Shown here: piece by piece, positions 1 through 13,712 of the stretch
How the letters are laid out: each line of letters starts with the position of its first letter
How positions within the stretch are numbered: the first letter of the stretch is position 1
Source of the DNA: Formicarius rufipectus
Taxonomy: Eukaryota > Chordata > Aves > Passeriformes > Formicariidae
Direction of reading: 5' to 3'
DNA: 64,000 nucleotides
Assembly (NCBI GenBank): GCA_013399695.1
Contig: VXAU01002343.1
Coordinates: 267,563 to 331,562 of the forward strand
Notes under the pieces: generated by a model
What the model was told of the DNA's origin: nothing
What the model saw: the letters and a program-made list of their open reading frames with translations, nothing else
Databases searched by the model: none
Made by a program: the position numbers and the translations under genes

Positions 1-1799
1 AGGTACACTCAGGTGCTCATTGGGAATGAGTAATCATCTGGGCCAGGAACCTGCCCTAATGACGCTCAGCTTGCCCTTGTAAAGTGTTTACATAAAATAA
101 ATCAGAAGCAAAAGGTTTGCTGCCTGGTTACAGATAGTGTTTGGTGTTAATCATTCAAGACAGCTCTTTGGGAAGGAACGCAACAGAACTTGTAAGTCCT
201 GTGAGGCTAATATGACTTTTATATGTCTACCAATCTGAACAAATAAAAGCAAGAACAGTATTCAACTCCTTCTGAGTTGAGGCATTTCTCTTTTAGGTTT
301 CTTAGGTTGCCCTGCCCACTCTTCAAGAATAATTCTGAAGAAGTACAGACTCCTGTTTGGTTTGTGTTTTATCTTTTAGGCCTTTGGAAATAGTTTCAGG
401 TGTTCAAATTACACTGGAGGTTTCTGTGCATATGGCTGAATCAAAATGATACAGGTATTAAGCAAACATGTCTGTGTTTGCTGCCATTCAAAACAACCAT
501 TACTGGTTAGGACAACAAAGCAGAAACACGCTTAGTAAATTTACAGAAAATACTTATCTGTCGTTTTAATGTTTTCTGGAGGACAGACTGGAGTTCAGGA
601 TAGCCCCCAACAACATTACTTCAATCTGAAGATGAGAGTGAGAAAAAATTAGATCTTTCTTCCATGGGGAAAAGTGAAATCCATCAGAAATATTTAACTG
701 CAGAAACACAGAATATTGAATATTTTAGGCAGCTGCTTGTAGGAATGAGCCAGGAAGTCTGCCACAAGATATATAGTGAAGAAATTTCCAAGAGATATGC
801 CTTGAGATATGTGGTGAAGGGAGGGATTACTGGGGACACAATGGCCTGCTGTTGGGGTGACAGGTTATCAGGTAGAGATTTGATGATCTTTACTGTTGCA
901 ATCAGCCAGGTGGAAGAGGGCATGATTCTCGTGGGTCATTGTACTGTTCCACCCTTGCACAAGACCCCAGCCTTTGTAATGTCTCCCTTTGTAACCCTCA
1001 ATATCCCACATTTATACATTGGCTGGCCCCTCACCACTTCTGACATCAGCAACAGGATATTTCACTACAATCTCACTTCCTTTTTTTCCAAAAGTGTAAA
1101 TGGGTATTTGACGTCATCCATGCCAAGGATAACCACCTTGCAGACTTGCTCCTCTCTCATCCCCAGTGCAAGGATGTCTCTTCGGTAAGCTTTGCACTTT
1201 GGGTTGTGTAAGAGAATACCTGGGAACACTTGTACATAGTGCTGTTCACTTATATTTTGCAGGTCTAGTGCATTTATTGCTAGCTGTGTAACAAGAATCT
1301 ATACTCTGTTGTTTTAGTAAACCTTACTATTTGTGCATCTGTGATTGTGAAATTTCTTATTGAAACCTAACAGACCTATAGTGTCAAACTGACAAACCAC
1401 ACTATTGGTACATCCGTGATGTGTACCCCACCAGACTTACAGCACTGAACTAGTTCTAGTCAGACTAAACCCAAATGCATCCAACCTCTTTGATCTCTGA
1501 GGACCAGCTGGAAAATAAGGGAGATTATTTAGCCAAATTTCTTTATCTTTATTGTAATATTGTGCCAGAGCTCAGACTCCGACAATGCAGTGGGCTATAT
1601 TCTCAGTACTGTAGCAATGTCCTGATGCAGATAATGCAAGATGTATGCTGGGAGGCAGAATCAAAAGAAGAGATACTAATTAATATTAAGAAGTCCTTTT
1701 GCTCTAAAGCAAATACTCCGCCTTAGCTAAAATACTGCACTTTGGCTTGATTGCCACAATTCCAGAAAGAAAGGCCAGCTAAAGGGAGTCCAGGGAAAA
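1..1799. other. Unique AT-rich sequence, no recognised gene or repeat
   Basis: I recognise no transposable element, RNA gene or known protein here. The only notable content is the open frame described separately at 604-1188. The remaining short open frames in this stretch have no recognisable motifs and look like chance frames. Confidence 0.6.
604..1188 (+). other. Long open frame of unknown meaning, ending at a splice-donor-like site
   Basis: The frame is open for 195 codons between TAG at 601-603 and the TAA at 1186-1188. The first ATG is at 664, giving 174 residues. I recognise no domain. The translation is mixed in character: a charged N-terminal part, a Cys-Cys-Trp segment near residue 62, and a hydrophobic, proline-rich second half around residues 85-125. 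The terminating TAA lies inside GGTAAGC, which also reads as a splice donor, so an exon that continues elsewhere is conceivable. I see no convincing start context, no partner exon and no codon pattern that settles it. A chance frame is the default; a decayed retroelement gene or a lone exon are alternatives. Confidence 0.2.
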
Positions 1800-2150
1800 C
1801 AGGAGACAGGATATTAGGTCTAGAGGAAGAATGAGTGAGTTAGGTTTGTTCATCCTAGAAGGGAAGACTTCAAGGGAAACAGTTGTAACAATTTTTAGAG
1901 TCATAAGAGGCCTTTGCAGAAAGGAGGGGATATTTTTAACAACTTCTTCTTGTCAGTGCTGTATAAGACAAACATAAGTTTAAATCACAACAAGGCAGAT
2001 TCGCATCATTATGAAACATTTTTAGGAATAAGGGTAGTGAAGGACTGGAATAGACTGCCTAAGGAAGTTTGTCAAGGAATACAAGAACCATCTTTCAAAG
2101 GCATAGAATAGATGACCCTTAAGCTCCCTTCAAGTTTTCTAGTCCCTCAT
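1800..2150 (+). mobile_element. Ancient CR1 LINE, 3' portion
   Basis: The stretch follows the order of the last part of an old amniote CR1. First comes a region reading like the end of the ORF2 homology (gtttgttcatcctagaa), then cataagaggc, and then the diagnostic block aggactggaatagactgcct at 2041-2060 followed by aaggaagttt. It ends with a degraded ttaagctcccttcaag tail. Divergence from the CR1 pattern I remember is high and there is no terminal repeat, so this is an old, 5'-truncated insertion. The open frame at 1914-2111 is only a fragment of this element. Confidence 0.75.
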
Positions 2151-5100
2151 TTACATTCCTGAAGACAATGACTTCTGCTGGGAATGAATATTACACATAG
2201 GTGACTCTTCTCACATAAAGCTTTACACAGTATGGTCTTTACCTACATTTTGAATTTTAGGACCAGATTCCAACTTCAGTTCTCTCAAAGAAAAATAGCA
2301 AATAAATAACCCTTCTTGTCAATTCTAATTAGAAAGCATTTTTGTTTCTTTTTATTTTCTAGCCCTATTATTTTTCCTGTGTTCACCTTCCTCTAGTAAA
2401 TTTGAAAACATTCCTTCACACAGTGTCCCATGTAATTCACTTTGTTTGGTGACATAATTATTGTTGATTTCATAAAAAAAAGTTTGAAAACAAGCAAACA
2501 AACAACAGCAACAACAACAAGTGCATATTCTGTATCCAAATTAAATGGTATATTTATTACTGCATTACCCAGGCTTGGATTTTTCTTTATGCATTAATCT
2601 ATACCTGCAGCACCTTCAATATAACAATAACACTACTGAAGGAAAACTAGAGATTATAAATGTCTGCTTCTTTGTTGGAGCATTTTACATTTTCAGTTTT
2701 CCATTCCTATGACTTTTAACATTCCCTGTAAAGACTGGCAAAGTGAGTACCTTTCCTACACAGGTTTTGTTGGTTCATCAGTGCACAATATGTAAGCAAG
2801 ACTAACAGTATGATATCTAATTTAGACCTCAGCAGGAACTGAAAGGTGTTCTACAACAGCTGCACTTGCTGTCTCTCAGGTTCATGTGTTTCTGTCCTAT
2901 GTCAGCAGCATGAAAAGAATATTTGACTGGCAATTCATAACAGTCTGCTATCAACATGCTAAGTATTATCTATAAACACTGCTAACACTAGAATAATTAG
3001 TCTGAAAAGAAACTCGTGCTGTTTTGATAAATCTATTTCTGTCCAGTTTCTGTGTTATATTATAATTTAAAAATAAGCCATTTTCTGAACAATTTAGGAA
3101 GAGCTTTAGATAGGATGTAATGAAGTGGACTACCTCCTAGAAGAGAAGAGGAAAAGCACTTCAGGAATATTATGAAAATATGAGAAAAAGTATTCTGCAA
3201 GAAAACCAAACCATATGCAAAAACAAAGATGAGAAACCCATAAATCAGGAGCAGTCAGCCATTAATAGTTTGATAACAAGCATAAATCATCATTCTAATG
3301 CCTAAGTTCAATTTGATCCTAACATTTTCAGTGGATGTGAAAAATAGCAATTCTCAACAGTGGCTGGTAGTGCGTTCTTTGTAAATCTATAGCATGAGAC
3401 TTACAGTGTGAGACCACTGGCCCTGAGGAGCCCCTTTGCTCAAGAGCTGTAGTGGCAGAAGGTGTTGCTGAGTTGCTGACACAGATGTTAGTAATTTCTT
3501 CTCATAGTCCAAATCACAGGTCTTTTTGGTGCAAAAGAATATGTCTGTAGTGCCATAGCCCTCCAGGAATACCCACTCCAAAATTACTCTTTAAAAATTA
3601 TAGGCAGTGCCAACAGCTCTGAAATAATCTAGAGATTTATACAATCTTTCCTGGAGAGTCTTGAGAAATTTATAGTCATGACACTGTGGAAAGCACAAAT
3701 GACCCCTCAGTTGTGCTCTAGATCATGGCTGTAAGGCTCTTGTTCAATTTGTCTTGTCACATTTAGGAAGACAGTTCTTAGTCCTTGTGAAACTTCTAAT
3801 TCCAACATCCTCAAATACCATATACTACTTGACTTTCAGTCCAACACTATAGGAATTTGCAAGGTTTTCCTCATCTGGACTCAGAATCATGAACCAAGAA
3901 AATTCATATATCTTCCATGTTTATTTTGGTCTTGTTAAAGTTTTTGTACGTAGGTCTCAGTTGGCTTCTAGGTAAAGCTTGGCAAGAGAATCCATGAAGT
4001 GGTCTGGAGCATCACTTATATACCTAATCACAAAACATGTTGATGAAATGCCACTTATTTTTCTGCTCTTTTTAGAATAGTCAATATAGCTACTGCAACC
4101 ACAGTAGAGTGCATTTCCTCCCTGTTTTTCTGTACTATAATTAGTGCTTCTTCCACTTAACTTTTGAATTATGATCACATAGCGTATTCCATTTCATCAT
4201 TTATATATAAAAGTAGTTGTTATTCATTACTAAACAATTAAATATGAATTAATTGTAAATCTTTTATAAGAAGCATTTAAGAGATATCTCATACAAAGCG
4301 CAGAAATGTCAGTTAAATCTTTTCTTTATGACAGGGAATCTAAGAAGAATGACATTGACCATAACATCTGTCAAGTATTTTAGAAATGGATTCCAACATT
4401 AGCAATTCTTGAAAGGCTGACATTTTTAAGGGATCTGTTATAATGAACAAGAGATGTAAGGTTCTTCAAATCCGTTCAGTTTCTCACTGACAACAAGTGA
4501 CCTCATTTCCTGAGGGTGAATGCCTAGCTGCTTTATTGCAAATTTTTATGTGATTACATACTTTCATTACTTGATGATCTAAGACTTCCAGACTGGGACC
4601 TCTGAGATGAATGAAGTGGTTCTTACTTTCTTAAGCACACACATTTCACTCAACCCAGCAGAGTGCTATCCTGATACCTTGAAGAGATTCATATCCTATA
4701 GTTGGAGGATTATTTTCATAAACTTGTGTGATCTAAATTGTTCTCAAAGACTGTGAGAAAAGCCTAGGAATGCCTATAAACCAGGGAAGGCACAGCAATT
4801 TCACAGCATTCCCTGTGTTCCTGCCACCATCTGCTTCCCTTTTTTTGCAACACAGCATGACTCTGGCAGAAGTCAGTCCGTGTCATACACCAAGGCTAGC
4901 AGCTGTCCTGAGGTTTGTCTTGAGGCACAGAGGGAAAATCTTCTGTGGCCAGTATGAACATGAAGGACTTCATGCTGACTGATTCAATTATTATAACATC
5001 AATCTCTCCGTTGAAATCCCAGCAGGGTACGTTTGTAGTGCTATGAAACATGGTTAACATGTTCACCTTGTCCTTTCCAATTGTGCAATTTTCCTTTCTC

Positions 5101-7652
5101 ATAGCACTGGCCACCAGAATAGATAATAAAAGCATTGTCTGTTGGGTTGGAGGAGGAAAAGTTTTACATCACAATGTCCACCACAGTGACACGGACAGTG
5201 ACATTTGGTCTGGTCTAAGAGGAACACCCAACTCCTCTCATGCGGGTTCTTCTTGTTAATATCAAAGAAAATGACATCAAAACAATCAACCCTTTCAAAA
5301 AGTCTCCCAGTCATCAGCAATTCTCCTTCTGTTATGCATAGCAGGGGTGCCACTTAGCAGAGCTTCGAGTGCTTCACCTCAGTGCTGCAGCTGCACTGAT
5401 ACACCTTATCATCACTGCTCTCAGGGATGAAAGGGAAATATTTGTTTGCCAGATTCTGAATCTCAATGCTGGGAAGCTTTTTTGTTCTTTTGATTTTTTC
5501 TTTTTTCTTTTTCTTATGGATTCAATTCTGATTCACTCTATAAATCATAGATTGAGTACCTGAGGTTTAAAGCACTTTAGAAAACTCAGTATTATAATGT
5601 TAGTGGTTTTAAGTTCTGGCAGAGTATGCACTTTTGCAATCTTATTTATTAACATCAAAGCTAACTTTGAAATGTCAAACCCCTACTAGAAATTCAAGAT
5701 ATTCATTGAGTTTTACAAATGCCACTGGTGATTCTTTTGCTTCTGAGAAGGCTGCAATTTTCTTAGTGAGGTATCAGATTTGAAGGATCATTTAGTTTCA
5801 GCATTATTTAGGAGCGCTTACAAAGCCCCTAGCTAAGGACAAATTTCCATATTACCTGCTGCTGTACTGCTTCCTTATTTTCTCTCATTATTTGGGAAAA
5901 TCAGCAAAAATATTTTAAGTCTCTCGGTTAAAAAAAAATGGGGTAAATTTGTTCTGAAGAAGCTATTTTGCTGTTTGTCTTCTCAATTACATACACAGAT
6001 TTATATCCTCTCTCTTTGCCATGAACAGAACTGGCCTACTGTTCTGTTCTTGCAGCTGCCCCAGCAGACCTCATCATTTCAGTAAGTCTCTTTTGGTGAT
6101 ATGAAGAAGCCACAAAATCTCAATTTTGTTTCTGTAAAGTTAGAATTGAAGAGCTTTTACTTTTCAAATATTTATCAGAGGCCGATTGTTTCTTCTGCTT
6201 TCTTACCTCTAACATCTGAAGTGACTAATTGCTCCTGAAATGAGAATGAACTGACTAAAAATCCCCTACATGGCCCTTTAGTGCAGCAGGGAAAGCAGGG
6301 CATTGAAATTAAGTCTCCTGAAGGGACTGCTGAACTTTAATCTCTGTCACTTTAATCCTGGCTCTAGCCCCCATTCTACTGATGGTTCAGAAGTCTCTCC
6401 ATGTTTCTCCAGTTCTGACTAAATGTTCCAGAACCAAGCAAGTTATCAGGTTATCTAACGCTTTTCACAAACACCATCTCTAAAAAGTTGAGGACCTAGC
6501 AGTCCCTTTGCCTGTGATGAAAATCCCACTCAGGAATAGCTCACAACCTTTGGGAGATTTCATGAATTTATAGCAAGTCATGCAGAAACAGCTGTATGTT
6601 ACAGATGAAAACTGCTTCTCTGCCTCCCTTGTTAGCTAAGTTGCTCTGGACACCCTGGAGAAGACTGTTGGAGAGTAATCTGTCATTTGTAGTGATTATA
6701 TGAATTTAACAATCAACAGGAATTACACATTCACGGCAGTTCAGATTGGTATTAGAGCTCCTGATGAAGGCAATGTATCCACTGGCTCAGAGCCCCAAAT
6801 GAGTGGAGTGAGGCTGTCTACTTGGAAATGGAGCATAACTTGTAAATTGAAGCAGAATGAAAATCCAGAGAACAATAATGACATCGAGAGCATAGACAAA
6901 AGTCCTGCATTTCTGTTCACATGACTTTCTGTTCCATGGAAAGACACAGTGGCACCTGGTGGTACCACACTGGAGATTACTTACTGTGAAACATCGTATA
7001 TTTCTTGTGCTCTCTGGCATTTCTCTTTAACTCACAGTAAGACATAGTGACTCGAATCCATTTGTGTCTACTGTCCTTGCTTTGGTAACTTTAGTGCCAT
7101 TCAGTGCTCTGTCTCTACTGGTTATTGGCCTCTAACACAAACACGAATTTGCTGTAACAGAGTTCACCATGTTCATACTTTTTTTTCCATTAAACTTCAT
7201 ACAGGTTTCAAAATTTCATTTGAAGTAATGCATTTTGGGAAACAGGCCATTCAATATTTTATCTGGTGAACCTGTGGTCACCTATACAAAATTCTAACAG
7301 TTTCATATAGATCTCTACTCTAATTTTAAGCCATTTTCTGTGGTACCATCAGTGTTTTAAGCCTGTTAGTCCCCCTTGTTCTGTACTAAAGCCATATTTC
7401 TGAGGATGCCACTAAAGAAAATAAAGGTTTTGCTGCAATCTGACTAAAGAATATGGCCACTAAAAATCTTCCTTTTAGAAAGTAAAAATTGTCTTTTATG
7501 ATATAACTTTATGAAATCCTCTGCATGAACCTGACTTGTAGAGCTGTTCACAGAAATGTCCAACATTGTTTTAAGGAACAGTCTCAAGTTTAATGAAAAA
7601 TGTAACACTATTTTCAAGTTTACTCCATAAAGTATTGACTTTGTTTTCAGAA
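2151..7652. other. Unique AT-rich sequence
   Basis: I see no gene or clear transposon. A small (CAA)n tract lies near 2503-2520. Two overlapping minus-strand open frames around 4896-5353 (84 and 79 codons) show no motif I can name; a frameshifted pseudogene cannot be excluded but is not supported. The rest is featureless to the eye. Confidence 0.55.
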
Positions 7653-7752
7653 NNNNNNNNNNNNNNNNNNNNNNNNNNNNNNNNNNNNNNNNNNNNNNNN
7701 NNNNNNNNNNNNNNNNNNNNNNNNNNNNNNNNNNNNNNNNNNNNNNNNNNNN
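7653..7752. other. Assembly gap, 100 N
   Basis: Exactly 100 undetermined bases. This round number is often used for a gap of unknown size. The right edge runs straight into an alternating TA tract, so the gap probably hides more of that simple repeat. Confidence 0.98.
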
Positions 7753-7776
7753 TATACCTATATATATATATATAAA
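7753..7776. repeat. (TA)n microsatellite at gap edge
   Basis: Alternating TA directly after the 100-N gap, interrupted once by a CC. The array is likely longer than assembled. Confidence 0.85.
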
Positions 7777-10700
7777 ATATGTTCCATTATTGTTTTGTTG
7801 GCAGTTGAAGAACTGATCTAAGACTGTCTAAAATCATGCTTTAAAACATTTAATCCATGTAAAGGCATCTGCATAGTCATTTTGATACTGGTAAGTAACT
7901 CATTGCTTTTTTAAGCGCTTCAGAATGTCTTCAGTCTGACAGACTCAATATAAAACCAAATTGAGTTCAATTTAATTTTTAATATATCTGTATAAATCCC
8001 TGTGAGGTCTTATTATAATTCTTCCCTCCAGCATAAATTCTTCCCCCTCTTTAATAAAGTTTGCAGCTGTGTTACAAAGTCACAGATCCTAAATACTGTC
8101 TCATGGTACAGTTTTAAAGTCTCTGGGGAGACTGATTGTTCCTCTCTCCCAGCTGCAACACTGACATTATAAATGCTGACATTTCAGTGATAGATGAATC
8201 TGTACAGATCAAAACACAAATATGGGGCATTTCCAGTTAGCCTACTAAAACCCAATAAAAGAGATTTTCTGTGTCTGGAGGCATAGTTATGGATTAGTAG
8301 GCTTTTAGCTCACAAAGTAGTGTAAAAGGGGGAATTTCACACAGAGGAAGAGTTAGAGATTGCTGAAAACTTAGGCCTATTCCCTGTTCCCAAGCTTTGA
8401 ACAATTTTTCTGTTTCCAAGATGTTTGCTAATTATGAAATAAATGTGCAAGTTTTCTTCAGCAAAGTTTTTATGCAGACAAGTAACATTTTATCTGTTAA
8501 GGAGCCCTTACTTTACTGCAGTGAAAACTCAAAGTAAATGAGAGCTGGCATCTTCATTCTGGGAATGCTGTTAATCTGTCTTTGTACATAAATACAAACA
8601 TTCACTTAAAAAGCTCAGTGTTTTAAGGTCTTTCAAATTAAAAGTGTCAATCATTATGACATAGCATTTGAAGTATTTTTCTTTTATTTACAGCATATTT
8701 TTAAACAAATCATCTGCAGGTGTAAATATGTCAGTGAAGTCAATGGAGCTGTACAGATTTACAATCCCTAGTGTTCTGTCCCTGTGATTTGAAATCACTA
8801 CTAGGGAAGAATAACTAGGGTGTCTGTTTTAAAAGGGAAGTAGATGGATTCTGTAATACTGATAACTCGTTGATACTTGGTCAAATTCAGATGGACTTTA
8901 CGAAAGGCTTTACAAAACATAACAAGTGACTGTTGAAACAAATAGAAAAGACCATTTGACTTTATAGAGGATGTAAAAGGGAAAGATATTATTCTTTTGT
9001 TTGTTTTCTCTTTTTTACATTTTTATTCATGTTTCAACAACATTGTCAGGACTAAAAGAAGAGAACTTACTGTATTTTTCTTTACTCAGTAGAATTGCTA
9101 AATATGTCATGAGGATTCACAGTAGCTTTGTGAGAAATCATATTCTGATAAGAAGTAGACTGCTGAATTATTTTTCAAATTTCTTTTCAATATTGAGTCT
9201 TTTCAGAAACAGTTCTTGTTTGTTTTACTCTCATCACTGATAAGAAAAATATCTCTTTAGAATTGTGCCATAAACAAAGGAATAATTTCAATTTCACAAT
9301 TTTATCTGCAACATACAAATTCGTAAGGTGTATTTCCTGGAGTAGAAGACTAACAAAAGGTAATTTTCATGAAGTTCAAAAAGTTCTAATCGGTCTCTTG
9401 AGAAGATCTCTGTTTTATGTGAAAATTTTAAATAGCTTTTAAGACAGTATTCAATAATTCAGCCTTTCCCACTTCAGCTTCAAAAAAGATTAAGCAACAG
9501 AGTTGTTCAGTCTTATTAGAAGTACAACAGCATTGTAAGTATGAAATGTTTTTGTATATAGAAAATATTATCTGTCAAGCACATCAGATCCTGTATCATT
9601 CATGCACAGTAAGTTGGAGAAAAATAACTGCAACCTTGTGGTTGTATTAGTTATTCCAGTTAGTTACTTACATCACTTACTCCAGCAGAGAGCTTATCCC
9701 TCAGTTTTAAGGGGTAGAATTTCCAGAAGGGTAGCTTCAGTAAACAGACTAAGCATTCAAAGCAGAAATAGCAAAGCTAATGTTGTTTGTCGGAATCTAG
9801 ACTACAGTACTTGAGAGAAAATTGATGATAATCAGCCCTATAGATTGTAGTATGTTATCAATATTTATGTCTTATGCTAAAAATGAAATAGATATTGTGA
9901 TTAGATAATAAATAGGGGAAATGAGCAAGAAGGGACATAATCAATTGAAATTGTCAGAGGAAAGCAATTGTTTAAGAAGGCATTTTTTTCTGGGGGGATA
10001 GTCATGATGGTAACTCCTACCTAATCTGTCATAATTTTTATTTTTTATTTCTGTTACTAACGAGATAAATGCACCAAAATTTTTTGTTACTTCAGTGTTA
10101 TGCTATAAATCTCATTTATCTATTCTAATCTGGTGATTCTTTTCTGGTGTCACTGGCTGAATAGCAAAATACTATTTCTCCCAGGGAGCAGGGCACTAAG
10201 AGGCAGGGACTGAGGAAAGAAGCTGAGATCTTCACTGATTAGACACTGTTAGGAGTAACAATGTGCACAAAAGGAATTGCAGAATGGTATAGCCTGAAGT
10301 TGAGGCATTCTTACCTGCTTCAGTTTAAGGTACTATGTGTTGCTATTCAATCAGCAGTTCTTTTACTGTGGCACCAGCTGCAATCCTGTCTCCAATGGTT
10401 TAGTACAAAGTGGGACTCAGATAAGCATGAAAGACATCGATGTTTAAATTTAGAGTTAAATTACAGACACTTTGGAGGCACAGTTACTGGCTATGGTGGT
10501 TATGTTTACACCTAATAGCAAGAATACCATTAGACACCTGTTTTTTCCCAGTATAGAAACTGCAGTGCAGCAGTGTGTGCATCCAGCCACAATGTGCTGC
10601 AAGTCAATAGGGATCATAAAACAGAAGTGATGGTATAATCAGTGCCCAGAGTGTTGTCCATCAGCAGCTTTGTGTCAATAGGTGTGAACTACCTGGGTTC

Positions 10701-11314
10701 TGAAGTATATGGCCTCTTGAAAAACTGATTTCTGGAAGACATATTTTGGGAAAGAAGCGTTAGGAATTTTATTCAATTTCAGATCCAAAGGCAGTCATAA
10801 CACACTGTAGACGGCTTTCTCCATTGGACATGCACCCTGTAAGAAATTGGTATTGCCATTAGTATTTGGTGTCCAGATTTATGAGCTAGTTCTTCTACTG
10901 TACAAAAAAGACATTGAAAACAGTGCTATAAATACTATATAAAAACAAAGCAAAACATTCACAGCTAAAGCAATTCTATCTTTTTTTTTTTTTTCAAGTA
11001 GAAAATTCTGTCTTTAAAGTAGGTATTCCTAAATTTATCTTCTAGTTTTTGAAGAGGCAGAAGACACTTGAAACTAATGAGGGTAGAGGGTGGTGTTCTT
11101 TTGGGATTTATTGCTGATTTTGTTTGTTTGGTTGGTTTTGCTTTTTATTTTTACTTTGACAGCAAACAGAGCACAGGCTAGTGTATGTTCTCCTAAACCT
11201 TATTTTCTTTATAAACAGACCAGGTTACTTCAATGGCATATGAACTAAAAACTAGTCCAAGTGCAAAATATTTAATACCTTAAAATTTACATCTCACTAC
11301 AAAAAAGACATTAA
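7777..11314. other. Unique AT-rich sequence
   Basis: No gene, RNA or transposon recognised. There is a T-run at 10981-10994. Short open frames at 9001-9240, 9602-9814 and 10261-10515 have low-complexity or uninformative translations and are treated as chance. Confidence 0.55.
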
Positions 11315-11780
11315 CGTGCTGGAGCATGTTCAGAGAAGGTAATGGAGCTGCTGAAGGATCTGGAAGATGAGTGTTAAGAGGAGTGGCTGAGGGAGCTGGA
11401 GGTGTTTAGCCTTGAGAAAATGAGGTTCAGGGGAGACCTTATTGCTCTCTACAACCGCCTAGAAGGAAGTTGTGGTGAGATGGCGGTTGGTCTCTTCTCA
11501 CAAGTAAAAAGAGACAGGACAAGAGCAAATTGCCTCAAGTTTTGCCAGGGGAGGTTTTCACTGGGTATTAGGCAAAATTGCTTCACAGAAAGGTGATAAA
11601 ATCCAGGAACAGGCCACCCAGGGAAGAGTCACTATCTTTGGAGGTATTTAAGGGATGTGTAGATGTGGTGCTCAGGGACCTGGTTTAGTGATGGAATTGA
11701 CACCTTAGATTTGTGGTTGGGCTCAATAACCTTAGAGGTCTTTTTTAACATACGAATGGTCTTATGATTCTACATTCTAA
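11315..11780 (+). mobile_element. CR1 LINE, 3' end, 5'-truncated
   Basis: The order is typical of an avian CR1: ctggagcatgttcagagaag, a leucine-rich read-out around 'gctggaggtgtttagccttgag', then ggggagaccttattgctctc, then a block equivalent to 'ggaacaggccacccagggaa' near 11606. Next comes the gatgtggtgctcagggacctgg region, and finally a 'ttgggctcaataaccttagaggtctt' tail ending in atgattctac. The 64-codon open frame within it is a remnant of the C-terminal ORF2 region (residues such as LEKMRFRGDLIALYNRLEGS). Small deletions and changes mark it as an inactive fragment. Confidence 0.92.
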
Positions 11781-12479
11781 TAATTTTAGCCTAATATCTA
11801 AAAATAGGAAAAAACTGAACTAAGAGAGTTTTGGATAAATGAGTGACAAATACAAACTTCATACAGCCTTTAAATTTATACTTAACGTTTTGACCACAAG
11901 GAAGTTATGGGATTTATAAATCTCAGTCTTACATACTTCAGAGACGGATTATCTTCCTGAGTGAGGATCTAATGGTTTGTTTCATTGAATATCAGTTTAT
12001 TTTTCCTCATCATAAATATTGACTTTGTCTTCCCCTTGTTCCACGTTAATGTATTCCATCAATAAATAATGATATGCATCTCAACAGAAGTCAACATCTA
12101 CTTACTGCAGTAGTTTTCCTAGTACCATAATAATCAGAAAGACTTTTTAATCAGGATGACAACAAGATGATTATGGCTCTTCATGGGGCAATAAAATGTT
12201 CTTTTTATTTCCTACTCTATTTTACAATGACTGCTGGTTGGAGCTTTTCTGGTATAAGTTATAATATAAAAAGGGATAAATCCTTGTCATAATCTTTTGT
12301 TAAAAACTTTTCAGAGCTGCTTTGGGCCACTATAGAAGTATAGCTGAGCACAGATGAAGTCAGTGGAAAAGGTGAGGAAAAGACTGGTCTCGGTTCGTTT
12401 CAACACACAGAGCTGAGAATGTATTTATTTCTTTATAAAATACAATATCTAGTTTTCATAACTTCATTCAATGCTATAA

Positions 12480-12526
12480 TATATACATCTATATATATCT
12501 ATGTATCTGTGTGCATATATATATAT
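12480..12526. repeat. Interrupted (TA)n microsatellite
   Basis: TATA-type repeats broken by CT, GT and GTGC interruptions, ending in six uninterrupted AT units before GGAGG. Confidence 0.8.
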
Positions 12527-13476
12527 GGAGGTAGGAAGAAAGCCACTCTGAAATAAACAATTCTGTTGTACAATTCAGTAATATGGATAAGGAGGAAGCA
12601 ACAGCCTGAGGAAAGCTCAGACTGATATTTCAAGTTCCTATGAATTAGCAATAGATGTAGTCTGGTTACACTATTTTTAGGCTGTAATCTGAACTTTGAG
12701 CTATACATACTACCACCACTGGAAAATAAACCAGAATGAAAGCCTCACAAAAGAGAGGTGGAATGGGATTCAAAAAACACTGGCAGTTAATTAGCATGCT
12801 TAAATAATTTTATTGCAGCAACTTATAATTTAACAGATTAGATCTTCAGCAAAGTAGACAGTGTACTTTTTTTCACATGCTACCAGTGTGGAAAACCAAA
12901 TACTGTAGCTTGTATCATGACAAAAGGACTTAATGAAAGGAATATAACAAATTAGTTGAAGAACATCTCATATTGCATCAGAGAGAGAGAAAAAAATTAT
13001 AAACTTGAAATGATTATGCTCTTTCTTTAAAAGGTATTCAGGAAATGTATTTAAATTTTATCTTCTTTTACTTCTTCAGTATTCAGAAATGGATTCTTTG
13101 TCTGCATTTGATATTTTGATATCCAACTGATTACTTTCTGTAGCACTTAGAACATTTCTGACTCTCCAGATTAGAAGCACTTTTTAAGAAGATAATGTCA
13201 TATCAGATTTCTAGAACATAAAGATTTCTGTCTCTAGTGTGACAGTGGTTTCAATTCAAATGTAACTAGGTTATTTAGGACAACATACAGTCTAATTACA
13301 AGAGGGTTTTAGTCATTGTGGATATTTTGTTCAAATAGTGTCTTCCAATTGCAACAGGTAGCAATCCAGGCTCTCCAGAAAACTTGATGCTGTATTTCAG
13401 TTGCTGGGAAGTTTACACATGTCACTGTCACTTTGGTATCTAAAAAAACTCCAAAAACAAGCAGAAAAGAAAAACT

Positions 13477-13495
13477 CAACAACAACAACAACAAA
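13477..13495. repeat. (CAA)n microsatellite
   Basis: About six CAA units inside an A/C-rich stretch. Confidence 0.85.
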
Positions 13496-13712
13496 ACTTC
13501 CCCCAACAGCAATAACTTTCTATTTAACAGAGAAAAAAGGGATACAAAGAGAACAACACTTATTCATCCAAATGGTTGGTTTAACACATACTGAACAAAT
13601 TGATGCATAAATTGGCTATGATAAATGCTTGTGCTATATGTGGTTATTTATTATGTGTTCCATTACATAAATTGGTTGCAGAATTATAACAAATGCTCTT
13701 TATTAATCTTAC

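Noticed and set aside
4896..5353. Two overlapping minus-strand frames (84 and 79 codons) with a Cys/His-rich patch, considered as a frameshifted pseudogene
   Set aside because: No family motif could be named and the frames overlap without a convincing join, so chance is the simpler view.
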